64,000 nt of DNA. Origin: Pseudisothecium myosuroides (taxonomy: Eukaryota > Streptophyta > Bryopsida > Hypnales > Lembophyllaceae). Location: positions 8,000,501 through 8,064,500 of the forward strand of contig OX637291.1 in NCBI GenBank assembly GCA_951799445.1, given 5' to 3'. The notes under the pieces were generated by a model. That model was not told where the DNA came from. It searched no databases and saw nothing but the letters and a program-made list of their open reading frames with translations. Shown here one piece after another: positions 35,944 through 49,391 of this stretch. Made by a program: the position numbers and the translations under genes. Positions within the stretch are counted from its first letter, which is position 1. Each line of letters begins with the position of its first letter.

Positions 35944-38206
35944 TTCTTTGAATGAACCCATTTGTTGAATTTCTTTGCTAACTTGCTTCAATATATTCCA
36001 AAATTTTGGAGTCAAGATCCTCACTAATTGTCAAAATTGCAATACTTAAACTTCAAAACAAATACTTTTTTGTCCTCTTGAATGATAATGTTTTGTCTTT
36101 CAAATAAATTAGAAAAATATGCAATTGTAATATGTCCTAAAAGTTAAAAATATGTTGAAAAATAGATTGAGCATATGCATCAATTTTTTTTAAATAATTG
36201 ATATTCATTTTAGAAACCTTATCAAAGAAAGAGCAAGATGATTTAAAACTAAATCGCAAGAGTAGTTTTGATGTGAAATTGAGAAATCTCAAACTCAAAA
36301 GGTCATGGAAAGAAATTATATTTTTCATCTTTTCTATATGAAAAATGTCTAGAATTGGTATAACTTGAGTAGGTAATATACATGGAAATTATTGATCCTT
36401 CTATTTTCTTACAAATAGAAAATGTGTACCAATCTTCTAAGAAACTCACCTAAATTAGTAATGAAAAGAATAAGAAATGCTTGATGATTGCCACACATAT
36501 TATGGCCTAATTTTTGTCATTTCCCTCATTTTTCTTATTGAAACAACATTTTAAACTCTTCCATGCTTTAGAACATGCAAATGTGATTATTTTTTATAGT
36601 TTTAGAATTCAAGATGTACATTAAGAATGATTAGAAATTTTCTATTTCTAAATGCTATAAAAAATTTGTAAAGAGGCTTCAAAAAGCCCATAGTATTCAT
36701 TGCAAAAGCTTTGAGAAAAGTCATGTAATTTATCAATGGAAAGAAGAAAGAATGTTCTACATGAATCATTGACGTAAATGTTTGTGAGGACGGTTACTTT
36801 CAATTATTCATTATAAAATTTCAAAAGTAATCCTACTATCCCTAATTCCAATATAAATAGTTTGAAATTGGTGATCTTTTCTACAATTCATATACTATGT
36901 AGAAGACCCAAAATGCCTAAACTTATTACTATTGATACACTCTATGTATTGATATCCGTTAATATTGTTTTGGGATTTTTACCTTCATTTTTTTTATTAT
37001 TACCTATTACCTTTATTTGTGATACCTTCCAAATATTGGTATCTGTTTGATATTGATATCCGTTTCAATATCCACATTCTATCTATCTATCATTGTATTT
37101 GTTTAGAGTATGGTGAAAATGAAATTTTCTTCAACTCATTTACCAAAGCCTAATTTAAGAGGCAAGTTCTTCTAGAATTTTAACTACAAAAGATATCAAC
37201 AAATTTTGGCAAATTTTTCTAAATATTTTGAATTTGTAGCTCATTAAATTATATTCAATTAGAATTGGAGATGGCTTGTTTGATGCTGTGGTTTATAAAC
37301 TTTCCATTTTACATGGATGCGATGTCAACAATTAAGGCGATAAGTTTGCTTATTCTAGAAACTAGAGGCTCAGTGGCACTAGTAGTGATACCTCCGAGGT
37401 ATCGTTTAGATTTACTAGTACTTGTTTATTGACTGATATGGACCGAGAATTGAAGAATATGCACAAATTCTACACATGGCATGTTCAAAAGCACTTGCAA
37501 ATGTCAAAGATACTTACATATTGTAGGCTCGCATAAGTATGGCCACATTTGCAGTCGTAGAAAACCATTGTTGAGACTGTTACAAGAAACCAAGAGATGA
37601 TAAAGTAAAGAAATGCATTCATTAGAAAAAATCACTTACTTCATTTTGTGAGTTAGAATGTGAAAAAAAGAGCTCTTTATGTGAGTGGGGTAGTGGCAGG
37701 GTTAACAACCGATGTAGGATATGTATCTTCACTCATTTGACAATGAATGAAGTATCTTTAAATCATCCCATAGCCTTTGTGAATTCATGGTGGACAATCA
37801 ATTTCTTTATAAAAGCAACCTCTTCACCCTTCATACTCACAAAATGTAGATGAAGTAAGTTTTTCACATTGTCATCAAAAAAAAATTGGGTGGTAGATGG
37901 TCATTGGACTATTTTTGGACATTTGCTTTTTTTTACACAATTTGGTTTGAGTGAAAGGTGCATCTGAGTATAGTGTAAATAATTAGAATTAAGGTGCATT
38001 AGAGTACTTTTAACCTGATTATTTAACACTTTATACTCAAATTTTCAGCCATTGCCAAGCATCCGACATCGCGACATAAGGTGAGCGGGTATAGGGGAAA
38101 AACTAATGCTTAAGTAGAAAAAAATATAATCAATGGGATTCTTTGAGGATTGTGGAATAGTCCTTTGGAGGCCTCCATTTTCTCTAATATTGACTTGGAG
38201 GTGACT
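35944..38206. other. AT-rich intergenic stretch with a family H end
   Basis: I see no gene. About 38040-38195 resembles the right half of the 8072-8499 element (ATAGGGGAAAAAC followed by GGAGGCCTCCATTTTCTCTAA). A loose TTGATATCCGTT-type repeat occurs at 36945-37075. Confidence 0.45.
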
Positions 38207-38849
38207 TTAACACCTAAATGCCCAAGGCCTGTTTGGAGCTTCTTGAAATTTGCTCTCAATTGAACCAAAAATAAACATTTTCATAAGCTGTACAATTGCT
38301 TTTGAATTGTAACCGTACAAATTCAAACTAGACATGTTAGAGATCACATAAGGAAAGAAAACATAACAATATCACTTACAAATTGAAAGATTATAATGCT
38401 TGATCATGAGGGTGTTAAAACTATAAAAAAATTTCAATTCTCTTTTTGCATGTCAACTCTAAAAAGTTGGTCACTAAAAAAATATGAGGTATAGGGCCTA
38501 GCATGTATAACCCCAATCAATTTACGGTTTTTCAAAATCTATTCTACAATTTTTTTAAATGAATTTCTAATGTGATTTTCTCTCCAAGATCTAGTATATT
38601 TGAGGTTCATTTCCAAGAGCCCTCAACACTACGCGAAGTCAAGATTGCAACGGGTATCCTTGCACAAAATCTTAAATAGAAAAATCATAATCCTTCATTT
38701 TTAAGATCGGCTTTTTGATCCTAAAACTAGACTTCAAAAAGAGTTCTCCAAAAATATAAACTACCAAAAATAACAATTTGATTGGATTTTACTTTACTTC
38801 AAAGTTTTCGAAACACCATAATCTGGTGCCTCGGGCAGTTAAGGGTTAA
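38207..38849 (+). mobile_element. TTAA-flanked miniature element (family A, copy 4)
   Basis: It begins TTAACACCTAAATGCCCAAG and ends GGGCAGTTAAGGGTTAA. At 643 bp it is homologous to the other family A copies, with one C-to-A change in the CCCC end. Confidence 0.8.
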
Positions 38850-39124
38850 ATGCAAATATTCGTAAACTTCCTAATTGGATACTTGATCCAAACCAAGGTT
38901 CTCAATTGAGCATGTTTGTGGGGTGCACTAACCAAATGGGACTAATCGCTTAGGGATTAAGGGTTTGTAAAGTTAAAAAAAAAATTTGTGATTTTTCTTT
39001 ATTGAGTGGTGACATTCTATGTTGAAATCGGAGCGCGGACGGTAGAGGAGGAGAGCTAAAGTCAAGGCAAAAGTCATGGGGGCACAAATGTAAAGGTATG
39101 GGCAACAACTTTGTTGTTTGGACA

Positions 39125-42100
39125 CGGATTTAGACAGGTTCTATCATAGATTTTTTAGGCATGGACGTAGACAAGTAGCAACGTAGTTTGTTTGGGTGCA
39201 AATGTAGACATGCAACAACATAGATTGTCTGAGTGCAGATGTAGATAGTCGGTAACTTAGTTTGTATGGGTGCAAACATAGACTAGCAGTAATTTGTCTA
39301 GGCGTGGATGTAGACAGACGGTAGTTTGTCTGGATACGTTGTAGACATGGGATAATATAGATTTTTTTTCCGCGGGTGTAGACGAGCGGCAATGTAATCT
39401 ATCCATCACAGTTGCATAAATTATCCATCATAGTCTTTAATAAAGTATAGCGTAATCAATTTTTTTTGTAAAATTTAGGCTTTCAATTTATACAACAATT
39501 GCATGAATTGAATAATTTTATGCATTCAAGATGTCTATTAAATTTATAACTTGCAAATTATATTTTTTCCAAACACTTACGTGTAAATTTTATGACTTTT
39601 AGTAATTTGGCACATTAAAATATAGCACAATTATGATTTTGGTTTTATTCACGTTTTAAAGTAAAAGCCTAAATTCTTTTTGAAATCCTGATAGCGGTGT
39701 ACTTTGAAGAACTAAATTAATGAAAGTCATAAAATTTATATGTAAATTTATGGAATGAAATTATCTCATAAGTTCTAAATGTTTAATATACATAGAATCC
39801 ATGATAATATTAAACTCATACAATTGTTTTTATAATCCAAAACGTGGATAAAAAACAGAACTATGATTGTGCTATATTCAGTAAACCCCTAAAGGCCCAT
39901 TGTCCCTTTGGGGGACAAATGGGATTTTGGTCAAGTTTCTACGAGCTGGATTTTTGTTGTGATTTTTTGAAACTTTTTTTGGAGAGAAAAACTGATATGC
40001 TTTGTGGGAATATAATTTTTTTCACAATTGGTGCCCAAGAACAAAAGTTATGACCAAATAAGGTCAAAACAGGGGACAGGGGGCAGCCCGGGCAGCAAAA
40101 TTTTTTTTGCAAAAATCTGAATTTTTTTTTTATATATTTTTTTCTCATAGATTACATTTTTTTTCTATTTGCAAAGCTTTGATTCATTTCATTTGAATTT
40201 GTTATGAGAAAGTTATGGACATTCTTGTTTTTCGGGCAGTTAGAGCATCTTCTTGAAAAAAATAACTTGTAGGATACATTTCTAAATGCCATGTTTCAAA
40301 TTTTTCAAATCTTTTTTTTGCATGGTTTAGTTTACTTTCTAGAACAATCTCACCATTGGAATTAGTGCATTTTATTTCCATCTAAAATATATGAATATTT
40401 TAGATTTTCCTTCTATCTTGTACCTACTTCTACTTAACAATTTTTTTAAGAATGATAATTAAGTTTTTTGAAAAAAAATTCCCCTAGACTCTCAACTCAA
40501 TTCTCCACTATAGAGATTTAAAGCTCAAAACTCTGTAGTGCAAAAATTTTAAGTTAAAAAATGTTTAAAGTAAAAAAATCTAGTCCCGCAATGTGCTTTA
40601 AAACTTGTTTTTTTCACTTTAAATGCAAATATCTTGCAATCTAAGAGGTCAAAAATTTGTAATTTTTTCCACACATTTTCATACTAGTTAGGTGTAGGAT
40701 CCTATAGTTAGATGTGCAAAAAAAATATTTTTCAATTTTTTTTACTCCTTGCTTTAGAAATGGCAGTTTTGAGTGTTTTTTGGCAGAAAAAAGGCCTTGG
40801 GCCTTTAGGGGTTAAAGAGCCAAAATACTAAAAGTCATAAAGTTTACATGTAAGTGTTTGGAAAGAAATCTTAAATAAGCTGTATTTTAAAGAATTATGC
40901 AATTGTAATGGGCAAACTGTATTGCCACCCGTCTATGTTTACATCTAGACAAACTACATTGCCGCATGTCTATGTCCACGCCCAAACAAACTATGTTGTC
41001 TCTTGTCTATGTCCGCACCCAAACAATCTACATTGCTTCATGTCTTTGTCCACAAAGAAATTGGCTGACCACCACCTCCCCCCTATTTTTACCCCCCCTC
41101 CATGTGGGACTAAGGGAAGGTATTCCAAATGCTGTCTTGAAATACCCAAAGGAATTGCGTCAGAGCATAACCAAACCCTAACTTCCAACAATTCAAACTT
41201 TGCATCGCTTTTGGAATTCTTCAACAATTTTTGCAATTTTGCACATTTCTTAAGCAACTCTCTAATTTTCTGTCAGGTTGCCCTAGGTCCTTGTATCAGT
41301 AAAGCTACAAAGTTATAAAAAGAAGCAACTTTTCCAGTGCATTTGTCTATCATTTTTTCATCCATAGGTAGTCGAAGTGTTCAAGATATTGGGGGGTGGG
41401 GGTGAAAGTTACATGGAAAATTGGAGGGACTTGAAAATCCCCCTCCTATTGTAATTGTAGGAAGGTTATACCTTCCTTTTGGTATAACCCTCACGGTCTC
41501 CTTGAGGCCCCTATCTAAACAAACTATCATTTGTCTATGTTCATGCCCTGACAAACTATCGCCTGTCTACGTTTGCATCCAAAAAAACTATGTTGCCGCT
41601 TATCTACATCTACACCCAAACAATCTATGTCCGCCCACCTACATCCAAACCTAGACAAACTACGTTGCTCCTTGCATTACAAGAAATTTTAACCCAAAAA
41701 GAGGCTTTGAAATTTCTTACTAATTTTAATACTAATTGAATGGATGTGAGGGTGGCCATATCCTCATTACAACCACCACATGGCATGCATTCCATCCTTC
41801 ATGATGAAACCATGATAAGATTTATCAAATTGTGGAGATGGACTGGATAATGATGATGAATTTTTTAGTTCCATATGCAATTCTTGGTCCAATTAGTGAG
41901 TTGAGAAGGCTCTTCCCACCCAACTTTTTGCATCACAAAGCGGCTTCTTTTAGGGTTCAATTTTTTCCTAATGTCTATATTTGCACCCGCACAATCTATA
42001 TTGCCACATATCTACATCTGCACCAAAACAAACTAGGTTGGTGCCCGTATCCATACGTCTATGCCTAGACAAAGAACGTTGTTGCTTGTCAATATCCATG

Positions 42101-42400
42101 CCTGGCAGACAATCTAAGTTGCCACTTGTCTATGTCAAAGTCGAGACAATCTATATTGTTGCATGTCTACATCTGCGTCTACACAAATATGTTGCAACTC
42201 GTCTATGTTTGTGCCTAGACAACCTATTTTGCCGCATGTCCACGTCCACGCCTACATAAAGTACATTGCCACTTGTCTACGTCCGCGCCCACACAATCTA
42301 CGTTGTTACTTGTCTACGTCTGTGCCCATACAAACTACGTTGCCACCCGTACCCATACATCCACTCTCAGACAAACTACATTGTTGCTTGCATCCATACG
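39125..42400. mobile_element. Fold-back-like composite with minisatellite arms
   Basis: A 37-bp minisatellite (consensus near CTTGTCTACGTCCGCGCCCA plus CACAATCTACGTTGTTA) runs inverted at 39125-39415 and direct at 40905-41060, 41510-41675 and 41965-42400. Inside these arrays unique sequence is also inverted: 39585-39650 (TTTTTCCAAACACTTACGTG, GACTTTTAGTAATTTGGC) pairs with 40815-40880. The centre is interrupted by a family B element. Long inverted arms of tandem repeats are the hallmark of fold-back transposons. Open frames across the arrays are artefacts of the repeat. Confidence 0.55.
39881..40815 (+). mobile_element. TTAA-type miniature element (family B, copy 3)
   Basis: The left end is altered to GTAAACCCCTAAAGGCCC; the right end is GGGCCTTTAGGGGTTAA. 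At 935 bp it is homologous to family B copy 1 throughout. It is inserted near the centre of the fold-back-like element. Confidence 0.8.
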
Positions 42401-43163
42401 GATGAAGTTTGGTTCTAAAAAACTTCATCCATTGATTTCATACATGTGTACCTTTTATGGGAACTTCAAGTGCCTTCCCATTTTGAAATACTCTATAAAG
42501 TGCCTACAATATGGTAAGTTTAGAGAAGGTAAAAAATAGATATTTTATGAAGATATTTATTAGTGTCAAAATGGGTGGAAAAATCATTTATGTTTTATGT
42601 ATATAAAATTCCTTTTGATTTAGGATTAAGTTACAATATAAAAGCTTTTTATAAGAGTCTAGAATGATATAGCACAATATTATTGGACATGGTTTGAATG
42701 AGATATGAGTAGATGAAATTTGATTATGTTGTACTCATTCACCCATAATAGCTACTCAAAGTATTGCGTTCATAGGAAGAGAGGTAAATTTCATAGAGTC
42801 AAATTAGTAGAGTAGGAGGAGAGTAGGAAAAAGAGTAGAAGTAGGAAGCCAAATAAAAAGGAGGATTAAGGAAGAAATAGAGCATAGTTAGGAAGGAAGA
42901 AGCATTTCATTACACTCATAGAAGCTTAAGTAGCCAAATCAAGCTTCATTCTCCTCTCACATCTATACAACAACCAATGACAAGTGAGAAGATTGACAAG
43001 AAGGGGAGCTTTAGTAGAAGGAAGACAAAGTGGAAGAAGATTAGAAGAAATCCCAAGAGGCGTTGTGGGCCATTGGGTGGATCAAGCGTAAGAGATCAAA
43101 AGAACGTGCCCATTTAATTGCCTTATAAGTAGTGAGGGTGGTTGGTAGGCAATTAATGTAGTG
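42401..43163. other. Intergenic stretch, purine-rich
   Basis: Positions 42780-43080 are rich in AGGAAGAAG-like purine runs. No gene is recognised; it could be decayed retroelement sequence. Confidence 0.4.
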
Positions 43164-43886
43164 GGTCGTTGCAAAAAAGACCTGCTATTCTGTTCCACTT
43201 TGGTAGTTTTGAGCCTTTTTTCGGGAGTATTATAAATTAGAAAAACATTTTTTTTTAAATATAAAAAATATGAACAATGTATAGACTTGTAAGAAGAAGG
43301 TCCGCTGTGAAGGAAAAGTCCAAAAAAATTCTTTAAGTGGGAGAACTAAAAAAGTGCAGAATTGCCAGAAAATAGATACTTGGACGTTTTAATTAGTAAA
43401 TAATAGGCAATTTTTTTTTTTTTAAAAACTAAAAACTTTCCATTTAGGAATAATTCATGGTAAAGAGATTCCACCAAAATAATGGTCTTGGAACTATTTT
43501 TAATGTTAAGAATTGAGCATGCAAGGGAGCCCTATTTGCATGAACGTAGAAGACATACAATAAAATATTTTTAAATTTCCCTTGGTATAAACATGACTTA
43601 CTATGATGGGAATACACCATAGAAATTTCATCCCTAAATCATTAAATTTGAGGACTCCATAGTACTCAAAATCCCTAAAACTCAAAACGTGACATATTAA
43701 CTTAATTGATTTTTAAATATAATTTTTTTTAAATTTAAAAAAAAATGAGATATGATTACACTTAGACAAACATCTCCAATAAAAATTTCAAGTTCATGCG
43801 AGTTAGGCTTCAAAAGTTATTGCAAAAGAAAGTTTTGGAACTCCCGTGTGACAAATAACTAGTACAGGTATTTTTTGCAACGATCC
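43164..43886. mobile_element. Inverted-repeat element (family G, copy 1)
   Basis: The left end GGTCGTTGCAAAAAAGACCTG pairs with the inverted right end GGATCGTTGCAAAAAATACC. The 5-bp words TAGTG directly flank both sides. It is about 722 bp, AT-rich and without a supportable gene. A second copy is at 49392-50120. Confidence 0.55.
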
Positions 43887-46152
43887 TAGTGTAAAGGAAT
43901 TGTATAGAAGGGAAAGAAAGGGATGAAAGAAAAAAAGGAGAAATAGCTAGACTTAGAATTACAATTAGAATTGATTTTCTATAAAGCAAATTGGCAAATT
44001 TTCCAAGGAGTAAGATGGCAACCAACGTGGAGCTAGAAGAGAACCTCAACAACCTAATACAAGATCTTCAATATGAGGTAGGTTGCTAAACCCTTCCTTT
44101 CCATTTAAACTTCCGCAATAAGTAAATGTTATTTAGAGCCGAGGCCTAGGAGCAAGTTAGAAGTTTAGGAAAAAAATTCAGGTCAAGTTTGAGTGTAAAA
44201 TCCTATAGTAGAGATCTAGAGGTTTCCAAAAATATCAAACACATAGAAATCAAAGTCAAAATGAGTAAGTTATAGGTAGATGAAGTTTAGGAGTCATATT
44301 GGATGAAACTTAGCTAAATTCATCCAAGAGGAACAAGAAGTAGAAATTTGGAAGCACCAAAAATATATAAATTAGAAGTGAAGTCAAAAGTCACTTTCAA
44401 ATTGTGGATTAGGAGAAAATCGTGGATGAAGTTTGAAGAACCGATGAGTAGTCAAACTTCATCCATGCATAACTTTTACTAAGGAATTCCAAATCTAGAG
44501 TAATTAGGCAAGTTAGAAAGGTAAAATCAAGGCCTACAAGGAACAAATTATAGATTTTTAAGAATAATAATTTATTGAAGGTAATTCAGCCCCCTAGGTA
44601 AAACTAAAAGGTAAACTAGGAGCTTTTAGGGTTAAACCTAGTTTCAAATCTAGATTTAGAACTTTATAGAACAAGATTAGAGTAACCCAAAACTAGAAAA
44701 AACTCAAGAAAAGACTTAAAAATACAGAGGTTAGAAAAGGGATGAAGTTCGGGATAAGTAATGGATGAATCCTAGGGAATTTCATCCATCCGAGTCAAAT
44801 TTTAGTAATTAGACCAATCATAGGAAGTCAGATCAATAGCCCAACTCCCAAGTCAAATTGGAATTTGGAGTCTATACTCCATAGAAAAGAGTGGATGAAG
44901 TTTAGAGCGCCCCTTTAGGGCCGAAACTTCATCCGTCCATAACTTTCTCTAGGAGTGTTCAAATTAGGTGAACTTTATGTTTTTAGAAATGGCATCTTCC
45001 ACTTAGAATTGATAAATTAGGATAGTAGAATTCTACACTTAGAATCGTTGTAGCCTAGTTTAGCTTGGTTAATTAATGAGTGCCAATAGTTCTTTTTCTT
45101 CTTAGAATTCTTTGACAAACTTAGGTCACATAGGAAACTTAGCAAAAGATCTATAGCAAAAGATTTCTTGGAAGGCACCTTGTAGAATGAATTCAAATCT
45201 AAAACACTAGAGCCTAATTGTGCTTGATTATGTACCAAGGGTGAGTAGATAAACACTTACAACGTCCTCCTTGCAAAAATCCTTTATAACATCTCAAAGA
45301 TGGTAAATGCTTGTTCCATTGAGATTTTTTTGTCAAAACAATATTGTTCCATTTATTTTGGGGAACAATATAATAACATCAAGCCAACAATATAGAGCCA
45401 ATAGAAAATGTAGCAATGAAGAAATAATGGACAAACAAAGCTTTGTGAAACAATGCATTCACATTGCCTAAATAATGTTCATTGTCACAAAGTAAACACA
45501 ATATTATAATTATGATGATTTTTTAATGTCATTTGCATATTGAAACATAATTGTTACATTTTACATTGCAATAACATAAAAACAAGTCTACATTTTTGAA
45601 TCACATTTTTAATGTCCTTTGACCTTCTACATGGTTATTTAAAATAATTCATTAAGTAAAAAGGAGCAACTGAATTGTAAAATCAAACAATGACTTACAA
45701 ACTAAGAGCTTTTGCCAAATGACATGCATACAATGTAACTCTTCATACTTACAAATACAAAGTACAAATGCTACTAGGTGATTAATGGTTGTGTTCATGC
45801 ATTGTCTATACTATACAAAAAATTTCAAAGTGTACACATTAGTATCTAAGTTCCATCAAATCAATGGAACAAACACTTGAGTTTCTACAATGACCTCTAA
45901 ATAGCCAAATAGCCTATTTTCATGAATATCTTCAACTATGATAACCCGCAACATTCATTGACAATTTTTTTTAATGTCATCTTCAGCACACTTTATAGCA
46001 CGGATGTGTATGGATGCATGGCTTCCTGTCAAATTTTTTCTATGCATAGCCAAATTCATTTGCAGTAAGAATTAGAGACAGTTCACATTAGTTCAAGATA
46101 ATTACATCATTAATATTAAAACTTTCAGAAGATGCAAGGTTAAGAGACTCAC
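43887..46152. other. Intergenic stretch with repeated GATGAAGTTT words
   Basis: GGATGAAGTTT and its inverse AACTTCATCC recur at 44278, 44429, 44450, 44750, 44892 and 44927. This suggests decayed tandem or retroelement sequence. No gene is recognised. Confidence 0.45.
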
Positions 46153-47831
46153 CCTCGAATTCACCACATGGTAAAAGAAACCGCATTGCTCCAAAGTCAC
46201 ACAAATAGTGCCCTTTCGATTATACTACCTACCCAATACAACCTTAGCAATTGCACCATAAAAAGCCTACGACCCATAAGGATCTGATACTCCATTTGAG
46301 TCAATTCCAAACCTCCAACAGTCTCCTATACACACAATTCATAATTTAGAACATTTCATAAGTGATTTATTAGAAGCCTTAGAGGAGATTCAAGCCTCTA
46401 AGAGATTGCGAGTTCCTAGACTGTGGGAACTCTGCAGGAACGTTGGGACGTTGCCAAATGGCCAGTCTGACGTGGCCAAGCGACTGCCACATCAGATTTT
46501 TTAATTTTTAATTTTTAGTATTCTTTTAACATTTTAATAACTTTTCTTTTTCTTTTTCTTTTTTGAATAATTTTTTTTTCTCACAGCAGTGCGTTGTTCC
46601 CAGCATCAGAAACAGTCCAGAAACGGTCTTCCAGAGGCTCAAATCTCCTCTAATGTTTTTATTAATATTCATCTACATTTAGTATTTCAATGGAATGAAT
46701 GGAAATTCATATGAATTAAATTAACAAATTGGCATACTTTCACACAATGTTTGTAGCTGTGATGCATATATCCGCATATCTTGAGGTGTGGCATCTATTT
46801 TTGGTTTTGTTATGCCAAGAACTTTAACCAATTCAATTCTCAAATTTCTTATTATAAAACCTCTTTCTCACAAATGTTCCATGTGGCAAATGAATGTAAG
46901 TTGGATTCTTCATCTCCACGAGGTCCCCTTTCTTTCATAAACATTTCACGAGTAGTCTGGTCATCAAAGGGTATATCAAAAGTGGCCAAGATGCATTCAA
47001 CCAAAGTGTCCTTTGTTGAATATATAGTTGAAAAGACAAAATTCCCAAGAAGAATTTTTGTTGCAACATCGGTCATAACCTTCTGCAATAAACAAATAAA
47101 TTATTCTCAGTCATAATATCTCTCCATCCAAAAGATTCACTAACAAAGAAAGGACCATATTCCTAATTTAAAACATAGGGACATACCTTCACATGCTTCA
47201 ATTGGCAACATTTTGGTTTTGAAGTAGTAGTCTCTTGGAGCCTTTTCAAGGATTCTATGAGAACAAGATTCTCTTTTGTGAATTCTCTGGCTTTTTTCCT
47301 CCACGGATCATCTCTAAGCTGTTGTAATGCACTTCTCTCCAATGTAATGTGATCCCTAGAAGCTTCAACTCCATTTTGTCTTCCCTCTACACAGTCTTCC
47401 AAAACATCATGGCTAATACAAAAAAAAGTAAATCAATCTCTTGTAAATCACATTAAACATGTACATGAGTTATATACCAAAAGATGCAACACTTGGCATT
47501 GAAATAGCATGAATTTGTTATTTCAAACCTATATGTGTTCAGAAAGAGGGTTTTACCAAGCTTCTGCATCTCTCATCATTTGATCTTGGCATCCACCACC
47601 AGCAACAACAGGCTCTTCCATTTCCAAACTACAACAATCATAGTTGCCCCATTACAAAAATTAGAAAAATTAGAAACAACTACTTTGTATTGAAATCATA
47701 TGAAATTAATAAGTGATATATACCGATGCCCAAGATGATTCACTCTTCTTGTACTTAGACCTAGTCCACTCCTCATCTAACCTTCATTGCCAGCCAAAGC
47801 CTCTTTTCTTTGCAAACTACTCAAATATAGC
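46153..47831 (-). pseudogene. Decayed multi-exon gene of unknown family
   Basis: Several exon-like blocks follow one another on the minus strand with good GT-AG borders: 47831-47724, about 47627-47557, 47412-47187, 47082-46852 and 46325-46153. Readable segments are AKKRGFGWQ then RLDEEWTRSKYKK, LIESLKRLQETTTSKPKCCQ, LVECILATFDIPFDDQTTRE, MFMKERGPRGDEE and DCWRFGIDSNGVSDPYGS. At least two stops interrupt the first block (TAG, TGA) and two TAG stops interrupt the last, so it is not functional as read. I do not recognise the family. A family H element sits in its last intron. It could be a decayed host gene or part of a transposon. Confidence 0.45.
46379..46653. mobile_element. Inverted-repeat element (family H, short copy)
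   Basis: The left end TTAGAGGAGATTCAAGCCTC pairs with the inverted right end TTAGAGGAGATTTGAGCCTC. It is 275 bp, has a CT-rich core and is placed within an intron of the decayed gene. Confidence 0.65.
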
Positions 47832-48391
47832 CTGCAAATACCAATGTTATGATCAAAGCATTGATTAGAATCTATACATAGCAAAATTTTGAGACTATAT
47901 AAGAAAATTTGTGCAATGAATAATTTATTTAGTCTATACAAAGGGAAGATTCTAACTAAATTTGATAAATTGTCACTTACGCTTGTTGATTATGGTGCTT
48001 AAAATTATGTGAACAAAGAACAATGTAATTTAGAATTAAAAAAAAATGTGTAAATGAAAAATAGCTCCTAACAAAATTGAAAGTCATTTATGTTATGCTT
48101 GCTTATCCGAAGGAGTTTCCAATATCGTATCTGGCTTTATTCTATCTTGTGCGTTGTGAAAGACATTGGTTTCATCACAACCTCCATTTTAGGTTTCGCT
48201 CAACCTCTTGACATTCTGGCTTAGAGCTACTCTTCTGTTTTAGCCTGCAAGCCTTTTGAAGGCATTTGTGTAACAAAGTTGTGAACTATTCCTTGTCCCT
48301 ATCATTGTTATGCCAAGCATCCTTTTATAGTGCTCAAGAATATGATTAATTTTCATAATATTCATTTTGCAACTTCAAGCGTCCGGTGATT
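47832..48391. other. Intergenic stretch, nothing recognised
   Basis: It may contain upstream exons of the decayed minus-strand gene, but I could not read any with confidence. Confidence 0.4.
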
Positions 48392-49282
48392 TTAACCCCT
48401 AAAGGACCATCGTCCTTTCGGGGGACAAATGCATTTTTAGGCAAGTACCTATAGGCTGAAATTTTTTTTTGATTTTTTGAAACTTTTTTTGAAGATAGAA
48501 AAACTAATAAGCTTAGTGGGAATATAATTTTTTTCACAATCAGTGCCCGGGAACACAAGTTATGACCAAATAAACTCAAAACAAGGGATGGGGGTAGCCT
48601 GGGCAACAAAAAAATTGCAAAAATTTGAATTTAAAAAAAATATATTTTTTTCTTATAGATTATATTTTTGTCTATCTGAAAAGCTTTGATTCATTTCATT
48701 TGGATTTGTTATGAGAAAGTTATGGACATTCTTGTTTTTTGGGGCTTTAGGCACTTAGAGCATTTTTTTGAAAATAATAACTTGTCGGATTCATTTGTGA
48801 AGGAAATTTTTCAAATTTTTCAAATTTTTTTTTGCATGGTTTATTTTACTTGCTATGAATATTTTAGATTTTCCTTCTATCTTTTACCTACTTCTATTTA
48901 ACAATTTTTTTTAAGAATGATAATTAAGTTTTTTTGAATATTTTTTTTTTCCTAGACTCTCAACTCAATTCCCCACTATAAAGATTTAAAGCTCAAAACT
49001 CTGTAGTGCAAAAATTTTAAGTTAAAAATGTTCAAAGTCAAAAAATCTGGTCTCGCAATGTGCTGAAAAATTTGTTTTTTTCACTTTAAACGCAGATATC
49101 TTGCAATCTGTGTGGTCAAAAATTCTGAAATTTTTTCCACACACTCTCATACTAGTTAGGTGTAAGATCCTATGGTTAGATGTAAAAAAAAAAAAATTTA
49201 ATTTTTTTTTACTTTTTGCTATAGAAATGGCAGTTTTGAGTGTTTTTTGGCAGAAAAAAAGCCTTGGTACTTTAGGAGTTAA
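48392..49282 (+). mobile_element. TTAA-flanked miniature element (family B, copy 4)
   Basis: It begins TTAACCCCTAAAGGACC and ends GGTACTTTAGGAGTTAA. At 891 bp it is homologous to family B copy 1, with an internal loss of roughly 50 bp near 48855. Confidence 0.8.
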
Positions 49283-49391
49283 AACTATGAAGTGTCAAGC
49301 CTCAAATGATTCGTAGTGGACTGTTTGTGATTCAAACTACAAAATCACAAACAATAGAGTCCAAGTCAAAAAAGAAAAAAATGCTTTGGTG

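Noticed and set aside
40908..42539. Several repetitive open frames of 70-136 codons
   Set aside because: They are translations of a 37-bp minisatellite in changing phases. The period is not a multiple of three, so no stable protein is implied.
44250..44950. Recurring GATGAAGTTT and AACTTCATCC words taken as inverted-repeat ends
   Set aside because: They recur at irregular spacing in both orientations without a bounded element, so I report only decayed repeat sequence.
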